A stretch of DNA of 51,957 nt, from NCBI GenBank assembly GCA_015065885.1, contig SVPJ01000013.1:1-51957 (forward strand), given 5' to 3'. A program made the translations under genes and the position numbers. Below the pieces are notes generated by a model that was given only the letters and a program-made list of their open reading frames with translations, had not been told where the DNA came from and did no database searches. The first letter of the stretch is position 1; every line of letters starts with the position of its first letter. This stretch comes from Oscillospiraceae bacterium (lineage in GTDB: Bacteria; Bacillota; Clostridia; Oscillospirales; Acutalibacteraceae). Shown here in pieces: positions 16,235-24,215 of this stretch.

Positions 16235-16556
16235 ACTGGTGGCCGACGGCGTTTGCCGTGCGCTGACCGTGACGGAGGGCGACCGTGAGATCGGCGGTGT
16301 ATACATCGGCGATCTGCTCAGCTGGGTAATGGGTCGCGCTTCGGCGGACGACGCGTGGATCACCATCATGTCCAACATCAACGTGGTGGCGGTCGCGTCA
16401 CTGGCGGATGCCGCGTGCGTGCTGTTTGCGGAAGGCGTCGTGCCGGACGACAACGTGATAACGACCGCTGCCGAAAAAGGCATCAATCTGCTTGTCAGTG
16501 ACCTTGCGGCGTATGAATTGGCGGTCGTACTTCACGAGAAGATGACGGCACGATGA
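16221..16556 (+). CDS. DRTGG-domain protein (second copy)
   Basis: A 111-residue single-domain relative of the protein at 14146, with MKVSELVADG at the start, GDLLSWVMGRA and a C-terminal GINLLVSDLAAYELA. The start is uncertain: ATG 16221 fits the family N-terminus, while GTG 16212 is closer to AAGGAG (16202-16207). Either way it overlaps the end of the hydrogenase-like gene, so the two are translationally coupled. Its stop overlaps the PHP gene as ATGA. A ligand-binding regulatory role is inferred from context only. Confidence 0.75.
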   Translation: MKVSELVADGVCRALTVTEGDREIGGVYIGDLLSWVMGRASADDAWITIMSNINVVAVASLADAACVLFAEGVVPDDNVITTAAEKGINLLVSDLAAYELAVVLHEKMTAR

Positions 16557-17296
16557 AACAATACTACTACGACCTGCATACGCACTCCTGTCTTTCGCCC
16601 TGTGCGGATAACGACAATACCCCCGGTAACCTCGTAGGGATGGGGGTGCTCGCAGGCTTGCAGATCATGGCGTTGACCGACCACAATACCTGTCGTAACT
16701 GTCCGTCGTTCTTTGCGGCGGCGGCACAGCACGGCATCGTTCCCGTGGCAGGGATGGAACTTACCACGGCGGAAGACATTCACATGGTATGTCTGTTCGA
16801 AACGCTGGAAGCCGCGATGGCGTTCGGCGAAGAGATCGACCGCCGCCGTATCCGTATTCCGAACCGCACCGATATCTTCGGTGAACAGTGGGTGTGTGAT
16901 ACGACGGATACCCCGTGTGAACAAGAGTCCGATCTTCTCTCCAACGCGACTACTGTGTCGCTGGAAGAAGGGGAGGCGCTGGTCGCCCGTTTCGGCGGTG
17001 TGTATTATCCCGCTCATATCGACCGTGAGGCAAACGGCATTATCGCGACACTTGGTATGTTACCCCCAACGCCGCACTTCACCTGCGTGGAGTTTAAGGA
17101 CGGCGGGAAGATCGCGGAATACCGTGAAACGTACGGCCTTCACGACATGGCAGTGGTGGTCGATTCGGATGCACACTATCTGTGGGACGTGCAGGAAAAG
17201 GTGAATGCGATCTCGCTGGATCCCGCCGATGACAGCGACCAAGCGGTACGTACCGCACTGATCCACCGCTTGAAGCAAGGAGGGAGTACCCTTTGA
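16553..17296 (+). CDS. PHP-domain phosphoesterase
   Basis: A 247-residue metal-dependent phosphoesterase of the PHP family. The metal-site motifs are DLHTHSCLSP, ALTDHNT, GMELTT, YPAHIDR and DSDAH. The fold is complete and stands alone, without polymerase or HisK features. PHP proteins hydrolyse phosphate esters such as nucleotides or phosphohistidinol; the substrate here is not known. Between a DRTGG gene and a HATPase gene, with 4-base overlaps on both sides (ATGA and TTGA), it is likely part of the same signalling unit, for example hydrolysing a signal nucleotide. That is inference. Confidence 0.85.
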   Translation: MKQYYYDLHTHSCLSPCADNDNTPGNLVGMGVLAGLQIMALTDHNTCRNCPSFFAAAAQHGIVPVAGMELTTAEDIHMVCLFETLEAAMAFGEEIDRRRIRIPNRTDIFGEQWVCDTTDTPCEQESDLLSNATTVSLEEGEALVARFGGVYYPAHIDREANGIIATLGMLPPTPHFTCVEFKDGGKIAEYRETYGLHDMAVVVDSDAHYLWDVQEKVNAISLDPADDSDQAVRTALIHRLKQGGSTL

Positions 17297-17835
17297 AGGA
17301 ATTGTCACTGAACATTTTGGACGTGGCGGAAAATTCCGTGAAGGCGAAAGCGACCGTGACGGCGATCCGCTTGACCGACGACGGTGAGACCCTCACGCTT
17401 ACGATCGAAGACGACGGTTGCGGTATGACCGAAGAGGTCGTGCGGGGCGTGACCGACCCGTTTTACACCACCCGCACCACCCGAAAGGTGGGGCTCGGAT
17501 TGCCGCTCTTAAAACTGGCGGCGGAGCAGACGGGCGGGGAAATGACGGTCGTATCCCGTGCGGCGGCGGAGTATCCCGACACACACGGCACCACGGTAAC
17601 GGCACGGTTTTTTACGGCGCACATTGACTGTCCGCCGCTCGGTGACGTGGTGGAAACGGTACTCACGCTGATCCAAGGGCATCCCGATACGGATTTTCTG
17701 TTTTGCCATACGGTAGGAGAGCGGGAAGTTTCACTTGATACGCGGGAGTTGCGGCAGGTGCTGGAGGACGTGCCGCTGAACAGTTACGAAGTCCTCCAAT
17801 GGATAGAAGCGTTTTTGCGCGAGCAATATCAATAA
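17293..17835 (+). CDS. HATPase-domain protein (second copy)
   Basis: A 180-residue protein with a histidine-kinase-type ATP-binding domain: N-box DVAENSVKA, G1 DDGCGM, F-box DPFYTTR and G2 GLGLPLL. A C-terminal region of about 70 residues has no recognised motif. It lacks a phosphoacceptor histidine domain. Translation probably starts at TTG 17293, which overlaps the PHP stop as TTGA and has AAGGAGGG seven bases upstream. It is the second GHKL protein of the operon; such pairs are compatible with a kinase/antagonist arrangement, but the target is unknown. Confidence 0.82.
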   Translation: MKELSLNILDVAENSVKAKATVTAIRLTDDGETLTLTIEDDGCGMTEEVVRGVTDPFYTTRTTRKVGLGLPLLKLAAEQTGGEMTVVSRAAAEYPDTHGTTVTARFFTAHIDCPPLGDVVETVLTLIQGHPDTDFLFCHTVGEREVSLDTRELRQVLEDVPLNSYEVLQWIEAFLREQYQ

Positions 17836-17863
17836 AGTAATTCAAAAGAAGGGGAGATATACA

Positions 17864-18232
17864 ATGAAATCATTAGCAGAACTGCAAGCCATCAAGGCAA
17901 AGATGCAGGACAAGGTTGCCCTGCGTGAGGGCAGCAGCGAAAAGCGCGTCGTGGTCGGCATGGCTACTTGCGGTATCGCGGCAGGCGCCCGTCCCGTCCT
18001 CTCCGCCTTTGTTGAGGAAGTCAGCAAAGCGGGTCTTGCGGGCAGCGTCACCGTGTCGCAGACCGGTTGCATCGGTCTGTGCCAGTACGAGCCGATCGTT
18101 GAGGTGTTTGAAGCGGGTAAGGATCGCGTCACCTACGTGAAGATGACCGCCGATAAGGTCGCTCGCGTTGTGGAGGAACACCTGAAGGGCGGCAACCCCG
18201 TGGCGGAATACACCATTACGAACAATAAGTAA
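17864..18232 (+). CDS. [2Fe-2S] thioredoxin-like ferredoxin
   Basis: A 122-residue protein of the thioredoxin-like [2Fe-2S] ferredoxin family. The cluster cysteines are at ATCGIAAGARP and QTGCIGLCQYEP, the last with the C-x3-C spacing also seen in NuoE. It closely resembles the N-terminal domain of HydB that follows (QTGCFGLCALGP), suggesting a split-off or duplicated electron-transfer module. Only one cysteine is seen in the first loop, so the full four-cysteine set should be checked. It probably passes electrons between HydB and a partner, or links the sensor part to the enzyme. Confidence 0.82.
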   Translation: MKSLAELQAIKAKMQDKVALREGSSEKRVVVGMATCGIAAGARPVLSAFVEEVSKAGLAGSVTVSQTGCIGLCQYEPIVEVFEAGKDRVTYVKMTADKVARVVEEHLKGGNPVAEYTITNNK

Positions 18233-18265
18233 AAAACATCCGTTTAAGGATAGGGAGGTAACATT

Positions 18266-20071
18266 ATGATTCGCGCACATGTACTTATTTGTGGCGGTAC
18301 CGGTTGTACCTCTTCGGGCAGTCAGTCGATTCAGAAGGCGTTTGCCGACAGTATCGAGAAATACGGCCTCACCGAAGAGATCAAACTGGTACAGACCGGT
18401 TGTTTCGGTCTTTGCGCTCTCGGCCCGGTGGTTATCGTGCATCCCGACGGCACCTTCTACAGCCGTGTGGAAGTGGGCGACGTGGACGAGATCGTGTCGG
18501 AACACCTGCTGAAGGGTCGTCCCGTACAGCGTTTGGTGTACAACGACGTGGCGGAAGAGCATAAGGAAGAGGCGATCGCCGGCAATGTTTCGTTGAACGA
18601 CACCACCTTCTACAAGTCGCAGAACCGTGTGGTCCTGCGTAACTGCGGTGTGATTGATCCCGAAAAGATCGACGAATACATCGCGATGGACGGTTATGCC
18701 GCTCTCGGTAAGGCGCTGACCGAAATGACTCCCGAGGAAGTCATTCAGTGCGTCACCGATTCGGGTCTGCGCGGCCGTGGCGGCGGCGGCTTCCCGACCG
18801 GCCGCAAGTGGGCGCTCACCGCTCCCAATAAGGCGGATCAGAAGTACGTTGTTTGTAACGCCGACGAAGGCGACCCGGGCGCATTTATGGACCGTTCGGT
18901 GCTGGAGGGCGACCCCCACGCGCTGATCGAGGCGATGGCGATCGCGGGTTACGCCATCGGTGCGACCGAAGGTTACGTGTATGTCCGTGCGGAGTATCCG
19001 ATCGCGGTGGCACGTTTGCAGATCGCGATCGACCAGGCACGTGAATACGGCCTGCTCGGCAAGAACATCTTCGGCTCGGGCTTCGATTTCGATCTGTTCA
19101 TCCGTCTGGGCGCGGGTGCGTTCGTGTGCGGTGAAGAGACGGCGCTTATGACCTCCATCGAAGGTAACCGCGGTGAGCCGCGTCCGCGTCCGCCGTATCC
19201 GGCTGTGAAGGGCTTGTACGGCCGTCCCACGGTGGAAAACAACGTGGAGACCTTTGCGAACATCCCGCAGATCATCCTGAAGGGTGCCGACTGGTTCCGT
19301 TCGATGGGTACGGAGAAGTCCCCCGGTACCAAGGTCTTCGCTCTCGGCGGTAAGATCAAGAACACCGGTCTGGTGGAAATTTCGATGGGTACCACCCTGC
19401 GTCACATCATCGAAGATATCGGCGGCGGTATCCCGAACGGCAAGAAGTTTAAGGCGGCGCAGACGGGCGGCCCCTCCGGCGGCTGTATCCCGGCTCAGTT
19501 GATCGATACCGAAGTGGACTTCGACAACCTGACGGCCATCGGCTGTATGATGGGTTCGGGCGGTTTGATCGTCATGGACGAAGACAACTGTATGGTGGAC
19601 ATCGCGAAGTTCTTCTTGGAATTCACGGTGGACGAGTCCTGCGGTAAGTGCACGCCCTGCCGTGTGGGTACCAAGCGTCTGCTCGAATTGCTCGAGCGCA
19701 TCACCCGCGGCGAAGGCAAGCTCGAAGATCTCGACGAGATGGAAGAGCTGTGCAACTACATCAAGGCGAACTCGCTGTGCGGTCTGGGTCAGACGGCGCC
19801 GAACCCGGTGCTTTCCACCCTGCGCTTCTTCCGCGACGAGTATGTGGCGCACATCGTGGACAAGAAGTGCCCCGCCGGTGTGTGTAAGGATCTGCTGCAG
19901 TTCAAGATCGTGGCGGACAAGTGTAAGGGTTGCTCGGCTTGCGCCCGCAAGTGCCCGGTGAACGCGATCAGCGGCGAGATCAAGAATCCCTTCGTCATCG
20001 ACACCTCGAAGTGTATCAAGTGCGGTGCGTGTATCAGCACTTGTAAGTTCGATGCGATCATTAAGGAATAA
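18266..20071 (+). CDS. hydB: Bifurcating [FeFe]-hydrogenase beta subunit (NuoF-like, NADH/FMN)
   Basis: A 601-residue flavoprotein. Domains in order are an N-terminal thioredoxin-like [2Fe-2S] domain (CGGTGC, QTGCFGLC), the NuoF core with NAD/FMN binding (GLRGRGGGGFPTGRKW and VVCNADEGDPGAF), a SLBB-like segment, the [4Fe-4S] motif SCGKCTPCR, and a C-terminal double ferredoxin domain (CKGCSACARKCP and CIKCGACISTCK). This layout is that of HydB, the flavin site where NADH electrons are split or joined with ferredoxin electrons. It precedes hydA by 17 bases with a good ribosome site (AAAGGAG). Confidence 0.93.
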   Translation: MIRAHVLICGGTGCTSSGSQSIQKAFADSIEKYGLTEEIKLVQTGCFGLCALGPVVIVHPDGTFYSRVEVGDVDEIVSEHLLKGRPVQRLVYNDVAEEHKEEAIAGNVSLNDTTFYKSQNRVVLRNCGVIDPEKIDEYIAMDGYAALGKALTEMTPEEVIQCVTDSGLRGRGGGGFPTGRKWALTAPNKADQKYVVCNADEGDPGAFMDRSVLEGDPHALIEAMAIAGYAIGATEGYVYVRAEYPIAVARLQIAIDQAREYGLLGKNIFGSGFDFDLFIRLGAGAFVCGEETALMTSIEGNRGEPRPRPPYPAVKGLYGRPTVENNVETFANIPQIILKGADWFRSMGTEKSPGTKVFALGGKIKNTGLVEISMGTTLRHIIEDIGGGIPNGKKFKAAQTGGPSGGCIPAQLIDTEVDFDNLTAIGCMMGSGGLIVMDEDNCMVDIAKFFLEFTVDESCGKCTPCRVGTKRLLELLERITRGEGKLEDLDEMEELCNYIKANSLCGLGQTAPNPVLSTLRFFRDEYVAHIVDKKCPAGVCKDLLQFKIVADKCKGCSACARKCPVNAISGEIKNPFVIDTSKCIKCGACISTCKFDAIIKE

Positions 20072-20088
20072 GAAAGGAGTACGCTGAA

Positions 20089-21831
20089 ATGGATATGGTA
20101 AATGTAAAAGTGAACGGCATTGCGGTCAGCGTGCCCAAGGGTTCCACCATTTTGGAGGCGGCTCGTGCCGCCGGTGTGGAAATTCCCACCCTTTGCTTTA
20201 TGAAGGATTGCAACGAGATCGGCGCTTGCCGTATCTGCGTTGTGGAAGCGACTATGACCCGCGGTCTGGTCACGGCGTGTGTGTATCCCGTGGCGGAAGG
20301 CATGGAGATCCAGACCAACACCGAAAAGGTGCAGAAGGCGCGTCGTACGACCCTCGAATTGATGCTCTCCACCCACGACAAGAAGTGCTTGTCCTGCTCG
20401 CGTTCCACCAACTGCGAACTGCAGCAGCTCTGCCGTGCCTACGGCGTGGAAGACAGCGGTCGTTACGACGGCTTCAAGCCGCAGTATGAACTGGATACCT
20501 CCACGGCGCATCTGGTGCGCGACAACAACAAGTGCATCCTCTGCCGCCGTTGCGTGGCTGCGTGCCAGCAGCAGTATGTGTCGGTCATCGGCGCGAACGA
20601 CCGCGGTATCGATACCCACATCGGTTGCGCGTTTGAGACCAAGCTGTCGAACGTGGCGTGCGTGTCCTGCGGTCAGTGCACCGCGGTGTGCCCGACGGGC
20701 GCTCTGGTCGAAAAGGACGATACCGATAAGGTGTGGGCGGCGCTCGCCGATCCGACCAAGACGGTGGTCGTGCAGACGGCACCTTCGGTGCGTGCCACGC
20801 TGGGCGAATGTTTCGGTATGCCGGTGGGCACCAACGTGGAAGGCAAGATGGTTGCGGCTCTGCGCCGTCTCGGCTTCAACTGGGTGTTCGACACCAACTT
20901 TGCGGCGGACCTCACCATCGTGGAAGAGGCGAACGAGTTGCTCGGTCGCATGAAGAACGGCGGCACGCTGCCGATGATCACCTCCTGCTCGCCCGGTTGG
21001 GTGAAGTTCGCGGAGTACTATTATCCCGAACTGCTCGGCCATCTCTCCACCTGCAAGTCGCCCCAGCAGATGGGCGGCGCGGTCATCAAGACCTACTTTG
21101 CAGAGAAGCAGGGCATTGATCCGAAAGATATCGTGAGCGTGTCCATCATGCCGTGTACCGCGAAGAAGTTCGAAGCGGGTCGCGACGACGAGAATGCGGC
21201 GGGCGTGCCCGATGTGGATATCGCGCTCACCACGCGTGAACTCGGCCGTATGATCGAGCGTGCGGGCTTGAAGTTTGAAGCGTTGCCGGACGAAGAGTTC
21301 GATGCACCGTTGGGTGAAGATACCGGCGCGGCGATGATCTTCGGTGCGACGGGCGGCGTTATGGAAGCGGCTCTGCGTACCGCGAACGACTGGCTCACCG
21401 GCAAGGACAACACCGAAGTGGAATTCCACGCGGTGCGCGGCACCACCGGTTTGAAGGAAGCCACCGTCGAGATCGCGGGTGCGAAGGTTAAGGTTGCGGC
21501 TGTCAGCGGCATCGCGGGTGCGAAGGTTGTTATGGATCGCATCAAGGACGGCACGGCTGATTGGGCATTCGTCGAAGTGATGTGCTGCCCGGGCGGTTGC
21601 GTCAACGGCGGCGGTCAGCCGATCCAGCCGCAGTACGTGCGTGACACGGTGGACCTGAAGGCTCTGCGTGCGAAGGTGCTGTATGATGCCGATGCCAATA
21701 TGCCTCTGCGTAAGTCGCATGAGTCGCCTGTTATCAAGATGCTCTACGATGAGTTCTTCAAGGGCGAATACGGCTGCGAAAAGGCGCACCACATCCTGCA
21801 TACCTCCTACGTGCCTCGTAAGAAGTACTAA
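20089..21831 (+). CDS. hydA: Bifurcating [FeFe]-hydrogenase alpha subunit
   Basis: A 580-residue catalytic subunit that makes or oxidises H2. The N-terminal plant-type [2Fe-2S] domain (PTLCFMKDC, GACRIC) is followed by the His/Cys-ligated cluster region (THDKKCLSC...NCELQQLC), two [4Fe-4S] motifs (CILCRRCVAAC, CVSCGQCTAVCP) and the H-cluster domain with L1 TSCSPGW (C300, S301), L2 MPCTAKK (C356) and L3 EVMCCPGGC (C500, C504). A small C-terminal segment closes the fold. The second residue of the usual L1 CC pair is serine. Maturation genes hydEFG are not in the window. A strong terminator follows. Confidence 0.93.
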   Translation: MDMVNVKVNGIAVSVPKGSTILEAARAAGVEIPTLCFMKDCNEIGACRICVVEATMTRGLVTACVYPVAEGMEIQTNTEKVQKARRTTLELMLSTHDKKCLSCSRSTNCELQQLCRAYGVEDSGRYDGFKPQYELDTSTAHLVRDNNKCILCRRCVAACQQQYVSVIGANDRGIDTHIGCAFETKLSNVACVSCGQCTAVCPTGALVEKDDTDKVWAALADPTKTVVVQTAPSVRATLGECFGMPVGTNVEGKMVAALRRLGFNWVFDTNFAADLTIVEEANELLGRMKNGGTLPMITSCSPGWVKFAEYYYPELLGHLSTCKSPQQMGGAVIKTYFAEKQGIDPKDIVSVSIMPCTAKKFEAGRDDENAAGVPDVDIALTTRELGRMIERAGLKFEALPDEEFDAPLGEDTGAAMIFGATGGVMEAALRTANDWLTGKDNTEVEFHAVRGTTGLKEATVEIAGAKVKVAAVSGIAGAKVVMDRIKDGTADWAFVEVMCCPGGCVNGGGQPIQPQYVRDTVDLKALRAKVLYDADANMPLRKSHESPVIKMLYDEFFKGEYGCEKAHHILHTSYVPRKKY

Positions 21832-21840
21832 GGGATAACA

Positions 21841-21877
21841 AAAAACTGCCGAGGAGCGATCCTCGGCAGTTTTTTTG
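21841..21877 (+). terminator. Terminator of the hydrogenase operon
   Basis: A 15-bp stem (21841-21855 / 21860-21874) containing ACTGCCGAGGA with a GCGA loop, followed by a T-run. It begins ten bases after the hydA stop. Confidence 0.92.
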
Positions 21878-21919
21878 TGCGCGATAGTCCTATATAACAC
21901 TTCGCCTTAAGGGAGCCTC

Positions 21920-22552
21920 TTATTCATCCTCTTCGCCGTCGCGCCAGGGAATGGCACACAGTGCTTCGGCTACCGGTTCACGTGTCCACAAATGCGGTGT
22001 AATGCGTAGGGTAAAACCGCTGCCGCTGTTGGTTACCCATTGTTTCATATCGCCGCGCGGGAGTCCGTATGCTGCCATGATGAGCATAATAACACCGCCG
22101 TGAGTACAAATGACCGCTTCGGTATCACCGCTGTGCAACAATTCGTCCACAATGCCCTCAAACGCCTGCATCACCCGCGCCTGGAATGCCGCCGCCGTCT
22201 CGCCGCCGGGGATTTCCGCCCCTTTGGTACCACTGACCCACTGCAAAAAATCTTCGCGATTCTTCAAATGCGCAATGCGCATATTCTCCCATTCGCCGAA
22301 ATCGCATTCCGCGAGTCCCTCCACCACTTCGGGCTTGCTGTCGGGGTACAGCACGTGTAACGTCTGCTTACAACGGGTGAGGGGGCTCGTAAAAAACCGC
22401 ATACCGTACGGGTAGGTATATACCTTTTTCATCTGTAACAATTCATTGACACCGGCAGGGGACAGGGGCAGGTCGGTACGCCCGATATACGTTCCCGTCT
22501 CGTTAGCGGCGGTTTGACCGTGCCGAATGAGATGAATTTTGTAAGTCTTCAT
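21920..22552 (-). CDS. Histidine phosphatase family protein
   Basis: A 210-residue phosphatase of the phosphoglycerate-mutase-like superfamily. The phosphohistidine motif is LIRHGQTAAN at residues 8-17, with TSPLTRCKQT, the acid residue in AECDFGEWE, and the second histidine in VICTHGGVI. The start ATG has AGGAGG seven bases upstream; the longer frame to 22585 does not. Members dephosphorylate sugars, nucleotides or cobalamin precursors; nothing nearby fixes the substrate. It is a single gene, convergent with the hydrogenase operon. Confidence 0.85.
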   Translation of the reverse strand: MKTYKIHLIRHGQTAANETGTYIGRTDLPLSPAGVNELLQMKKVYTYPYGMRFFTSPLTRCKQTLHVLYPDSKPEVVEGLAECDFGEWENMRIAHLKNREDFLQWVSGTKGAEIPGGETAAAFQARVMQAFEGIVDELLHSGDTEAVICTHGGVIMLIMAAYGLPRGDMKQWVTNSGSGFTLRITPHLWTREPVAEALCAIPWRDGEEDE

Positions 22553-22585
22553 AAAAAACCTCCTAAAATTTAAGCGATTTTCCAC

Positions 22586-22615
22586 TTTACAAATGGTATC
22601 AAGGTGTGGTACAAT
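22586..22615 (+). promoter_or_regulatory. Promoter of the XRE regulator
   Basis: TTTACA (22586-22591), an 18-base spacer and TACAAT (22610-22615), about 60 bases before the start codon. Confidence 0.55.
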
Positions 22616-22675
22616 ATTAAACGCGCCGTATAAAACGGTGACGACAACGATTGAGTAGAAAAACGGAGGACAAGC

Positions 22676-23362
22676 ATGAATACCGCTTTTCCGAGAATCA
22701 TAACCTTACTGCGCAAAGAGCGCGGACTCAGCCAAAAGCAGGCGGCGGCGGATCTGGAAATTTCGCAGGCGCTGCTGTCGCATTACGAAAAAGGCATCCG
22801 TGAATGCGGATTGGATTTTGTGGTGCGTGCCGCCGATTACTACGGCGTTTCCTGCGATTATTTGCTGGGGCGTGCCGCCGACAAATCGGGTGCGATGATC
22901 GCGGTGGAAGAGATCCCCGACATCGATCCCACCGCCAAAGAGAACCAGTTGCGCGGCAGTTTGTTGCCGGTGCTGAATAAGAAGTTGATCGTCAATTCGG
23001 TCAACGTGATCTTCGATCTGTTACAGCGTGCAAGCAACAAGGGGCTCACCAATGAAGTGTCGGCATATTTGTCCCTCGCGGTATACGACGTGTTCCGCCA
23101 ACTGTATTCCGCCAATCCCAAAAATCCCGCCGCTATGTTCTCGGTTCCGTCCTATATGTTCCAAGCGGCGTTGATCGGAGAAATGAGCAAGACCGCCGCC
23201 CGCATCGGCGAATTGGCCGCGGGTCATACGGTGAATGGGGAAGAGGGCGTGGCTCCCGAAGCCATTCCGCAGATCCTGCCCGACACGTTGGCAGAGCAGT
23301 ATCCGCTGTTTGCCTCCTCGCTGTTCAACCTGCTCCGCAATGCGGAAGGGCGTCTGCAATAA
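22676..23362 (+). CDS. XRE-family transcriptional regulator
   Basis: A 228-residue protein with an N-terminal Cro/C1-type helix-turn-helix (LLRKERGLSQKQAAADLEISQALLSHYEKG, residues about 11-40, then YYGVSCDYLLGR). A helical C-terminal region of about 150 residues has no known motif. Similar regulators are frequent in Clostridia and often regulate a neighbouring gene or themselves. The start is set by GGAGG seven bases upstream. It stands alone between a divergent phosphatase gene and a terminator. Target genes are unknown. Confidence 0.85.
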   Translation: MNTAFPRIITLLRKERGLSQKQAAADLEISQALLSHYEKGIRECGLDFVVRAADYYGVSCDYLLGRAADKSGAMIAVEEIPDIDPTAKENQLRGSLLPVLNKKLIVNSVNVIFDLLQRASNKGLTNEVSAYLSLAVYDVFRQLYSANPKNPAAMFSVPSYMFQAALIGEMSKTAARIGELAAGHTVNGEEGVAPEAIPQILPDTLAEQYPLFASSLFNLLRNAEGRLQ

Positions 23363-23372
23363 ACGGCATATC

Positions 23373-23406
23373 AAACCGCCGAAGCGTATGCTTCGGCGGT
23401 TTTGTT
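23373..23406. terminator. Bidirectional terminator
   Basis: A 12-bp stem (23373-23384 / 23391-23402, AAACCGCCGAAG) with a 6-base loop and T-rich flank. It lies between the XRE gene and the convergent membrane-protein gene. Confidence 0.85.
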
Positions 23407-24153
23407 TTATTCTTCTTTGGGCAGTTTTTCGCGTGCCTTCTCGACCGCGTTTTTGATATGTTTTGTTCCGAACGGATACAGCATATACACCGCGAATGCG
23501 GTGGCAAGGGTACACACCAGATGTACAACAAGCAACACCCCTGCCGTGATGCGTTCGAACAGCGGCGCACAGAAGGCGATCAGCGTGGTGGCCTCACCGC
23601 TGAGCGACGGCTCGTGATACAAATACAAGGTTGCCGCCGCAAACAACACCGCCACCCACGCGGTGATATGTAACAGTACGATGTCTGCCTTGGCTTTGGT
23701 ACGGCGTGCCGCTATCGCAAAGGCGGGGAGGGTGGTCAGCACAAATCCTTGCACCCACGTGCAGAGGTTGGCGGCATACATACCGAGTTTTTCCTTGGCG
23801 GACAGCGCGATTTCGGCAGTGACACCCGATTCCCAGTGGGAATTGAGGGACACTTCCACAAAGATCGCCGCCATGCCGAAGATGACGAGGGCGGCGAGGG
23901 TACGCCCGAGGATCCGCACCCCTTTGTGTTGCCAACCTTTCGCGGCAAGCAACGCCAATACCGCACCGTATACCACGAATAACGCAATGCCGAATTGGTT
24001 GAAACTACCCTGCCCGATGGTGACGTACGCCAGTACGCACTGTAACGCGGCAAACACCAACTGCAATACAAAATAGACGCGTTCTTCGTTTTGGATGTTC
24101 AAGAAACGGCGTATCCGTTCTTTGGTCAGCCGTGCCCGTTTTTCTTTAGCCAT
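23407..24153 (-). CDS. Six-helix membrane protein of unknown function
   Basis: A 248-residue protein, not recognised as a member of a named family. A basic N-terminus (MAKEKRARLTKERIRRF) is followed by six hydrophobic segments at about residues 26-46, 54-71, 82-103, 125-148, 157-178 and 201-226, and a basic tail (KNAVEKAREKLPKEE). This predicts an inner-membrane protein with both ends inside. There are no cysteine, histidine or acidic motifs suggesting an enzyme or a known transporter. It has its own promoter (24184-24212) and is flanked by a terminator, so it is a single-gene unit. Confidence 0.75.
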   Translation of the reverse strand: MAKEKRARLTKERIRRFLNIQNEERVYFVLQLVFAALQCVLAYVTIGQGSFNQFGIALFVVYGAVLALLAAKGWQHKGVRILGRTLAALVIFGMAAIFVEVSLNSHWESGVTAEIALSAKEKLGMYAANLCTWVQGFVLTTLPAFAIAARRTKAKADIVLLHITAWVAVLFAAATLYLYHEPSLSGEATTLIAFCAPLFERITAGVLLVVHLVCTLATAFAVYMLYPFGTKHIKNAVEKAREKLPKEE

Positions 24154-24183
24154 GGTATCGTGTCCTTCCGTATAGATATCTTC

Positions 24184-24212
24184 ATTATATATGAAATTAC
24201 GACAAAATGCAA
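24184..24212 (-). promoter_or_regulatory. Promoter of the six-helix membrane protein gene
   Basis: On the minus strand TTGCAT (24207-24212), 17 bases, TATAAT (24184-24189). It shares the first 13 bases TTGCATTTTGTCG with the HAD gene promoter at 13444. Confidence 0.75.
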
Positions 24213-24215
24213 GGG

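Noticed and set aside
17873-21900. Two long minus-strand frames (659 and 703 codons) opposite hydB and hydA.
   Set aside because: They are mirror frames of genes with complete Fe-S and flavin motifs; His/Arg/Thr-rich sequence without domains, and no promoter or ribosome site.
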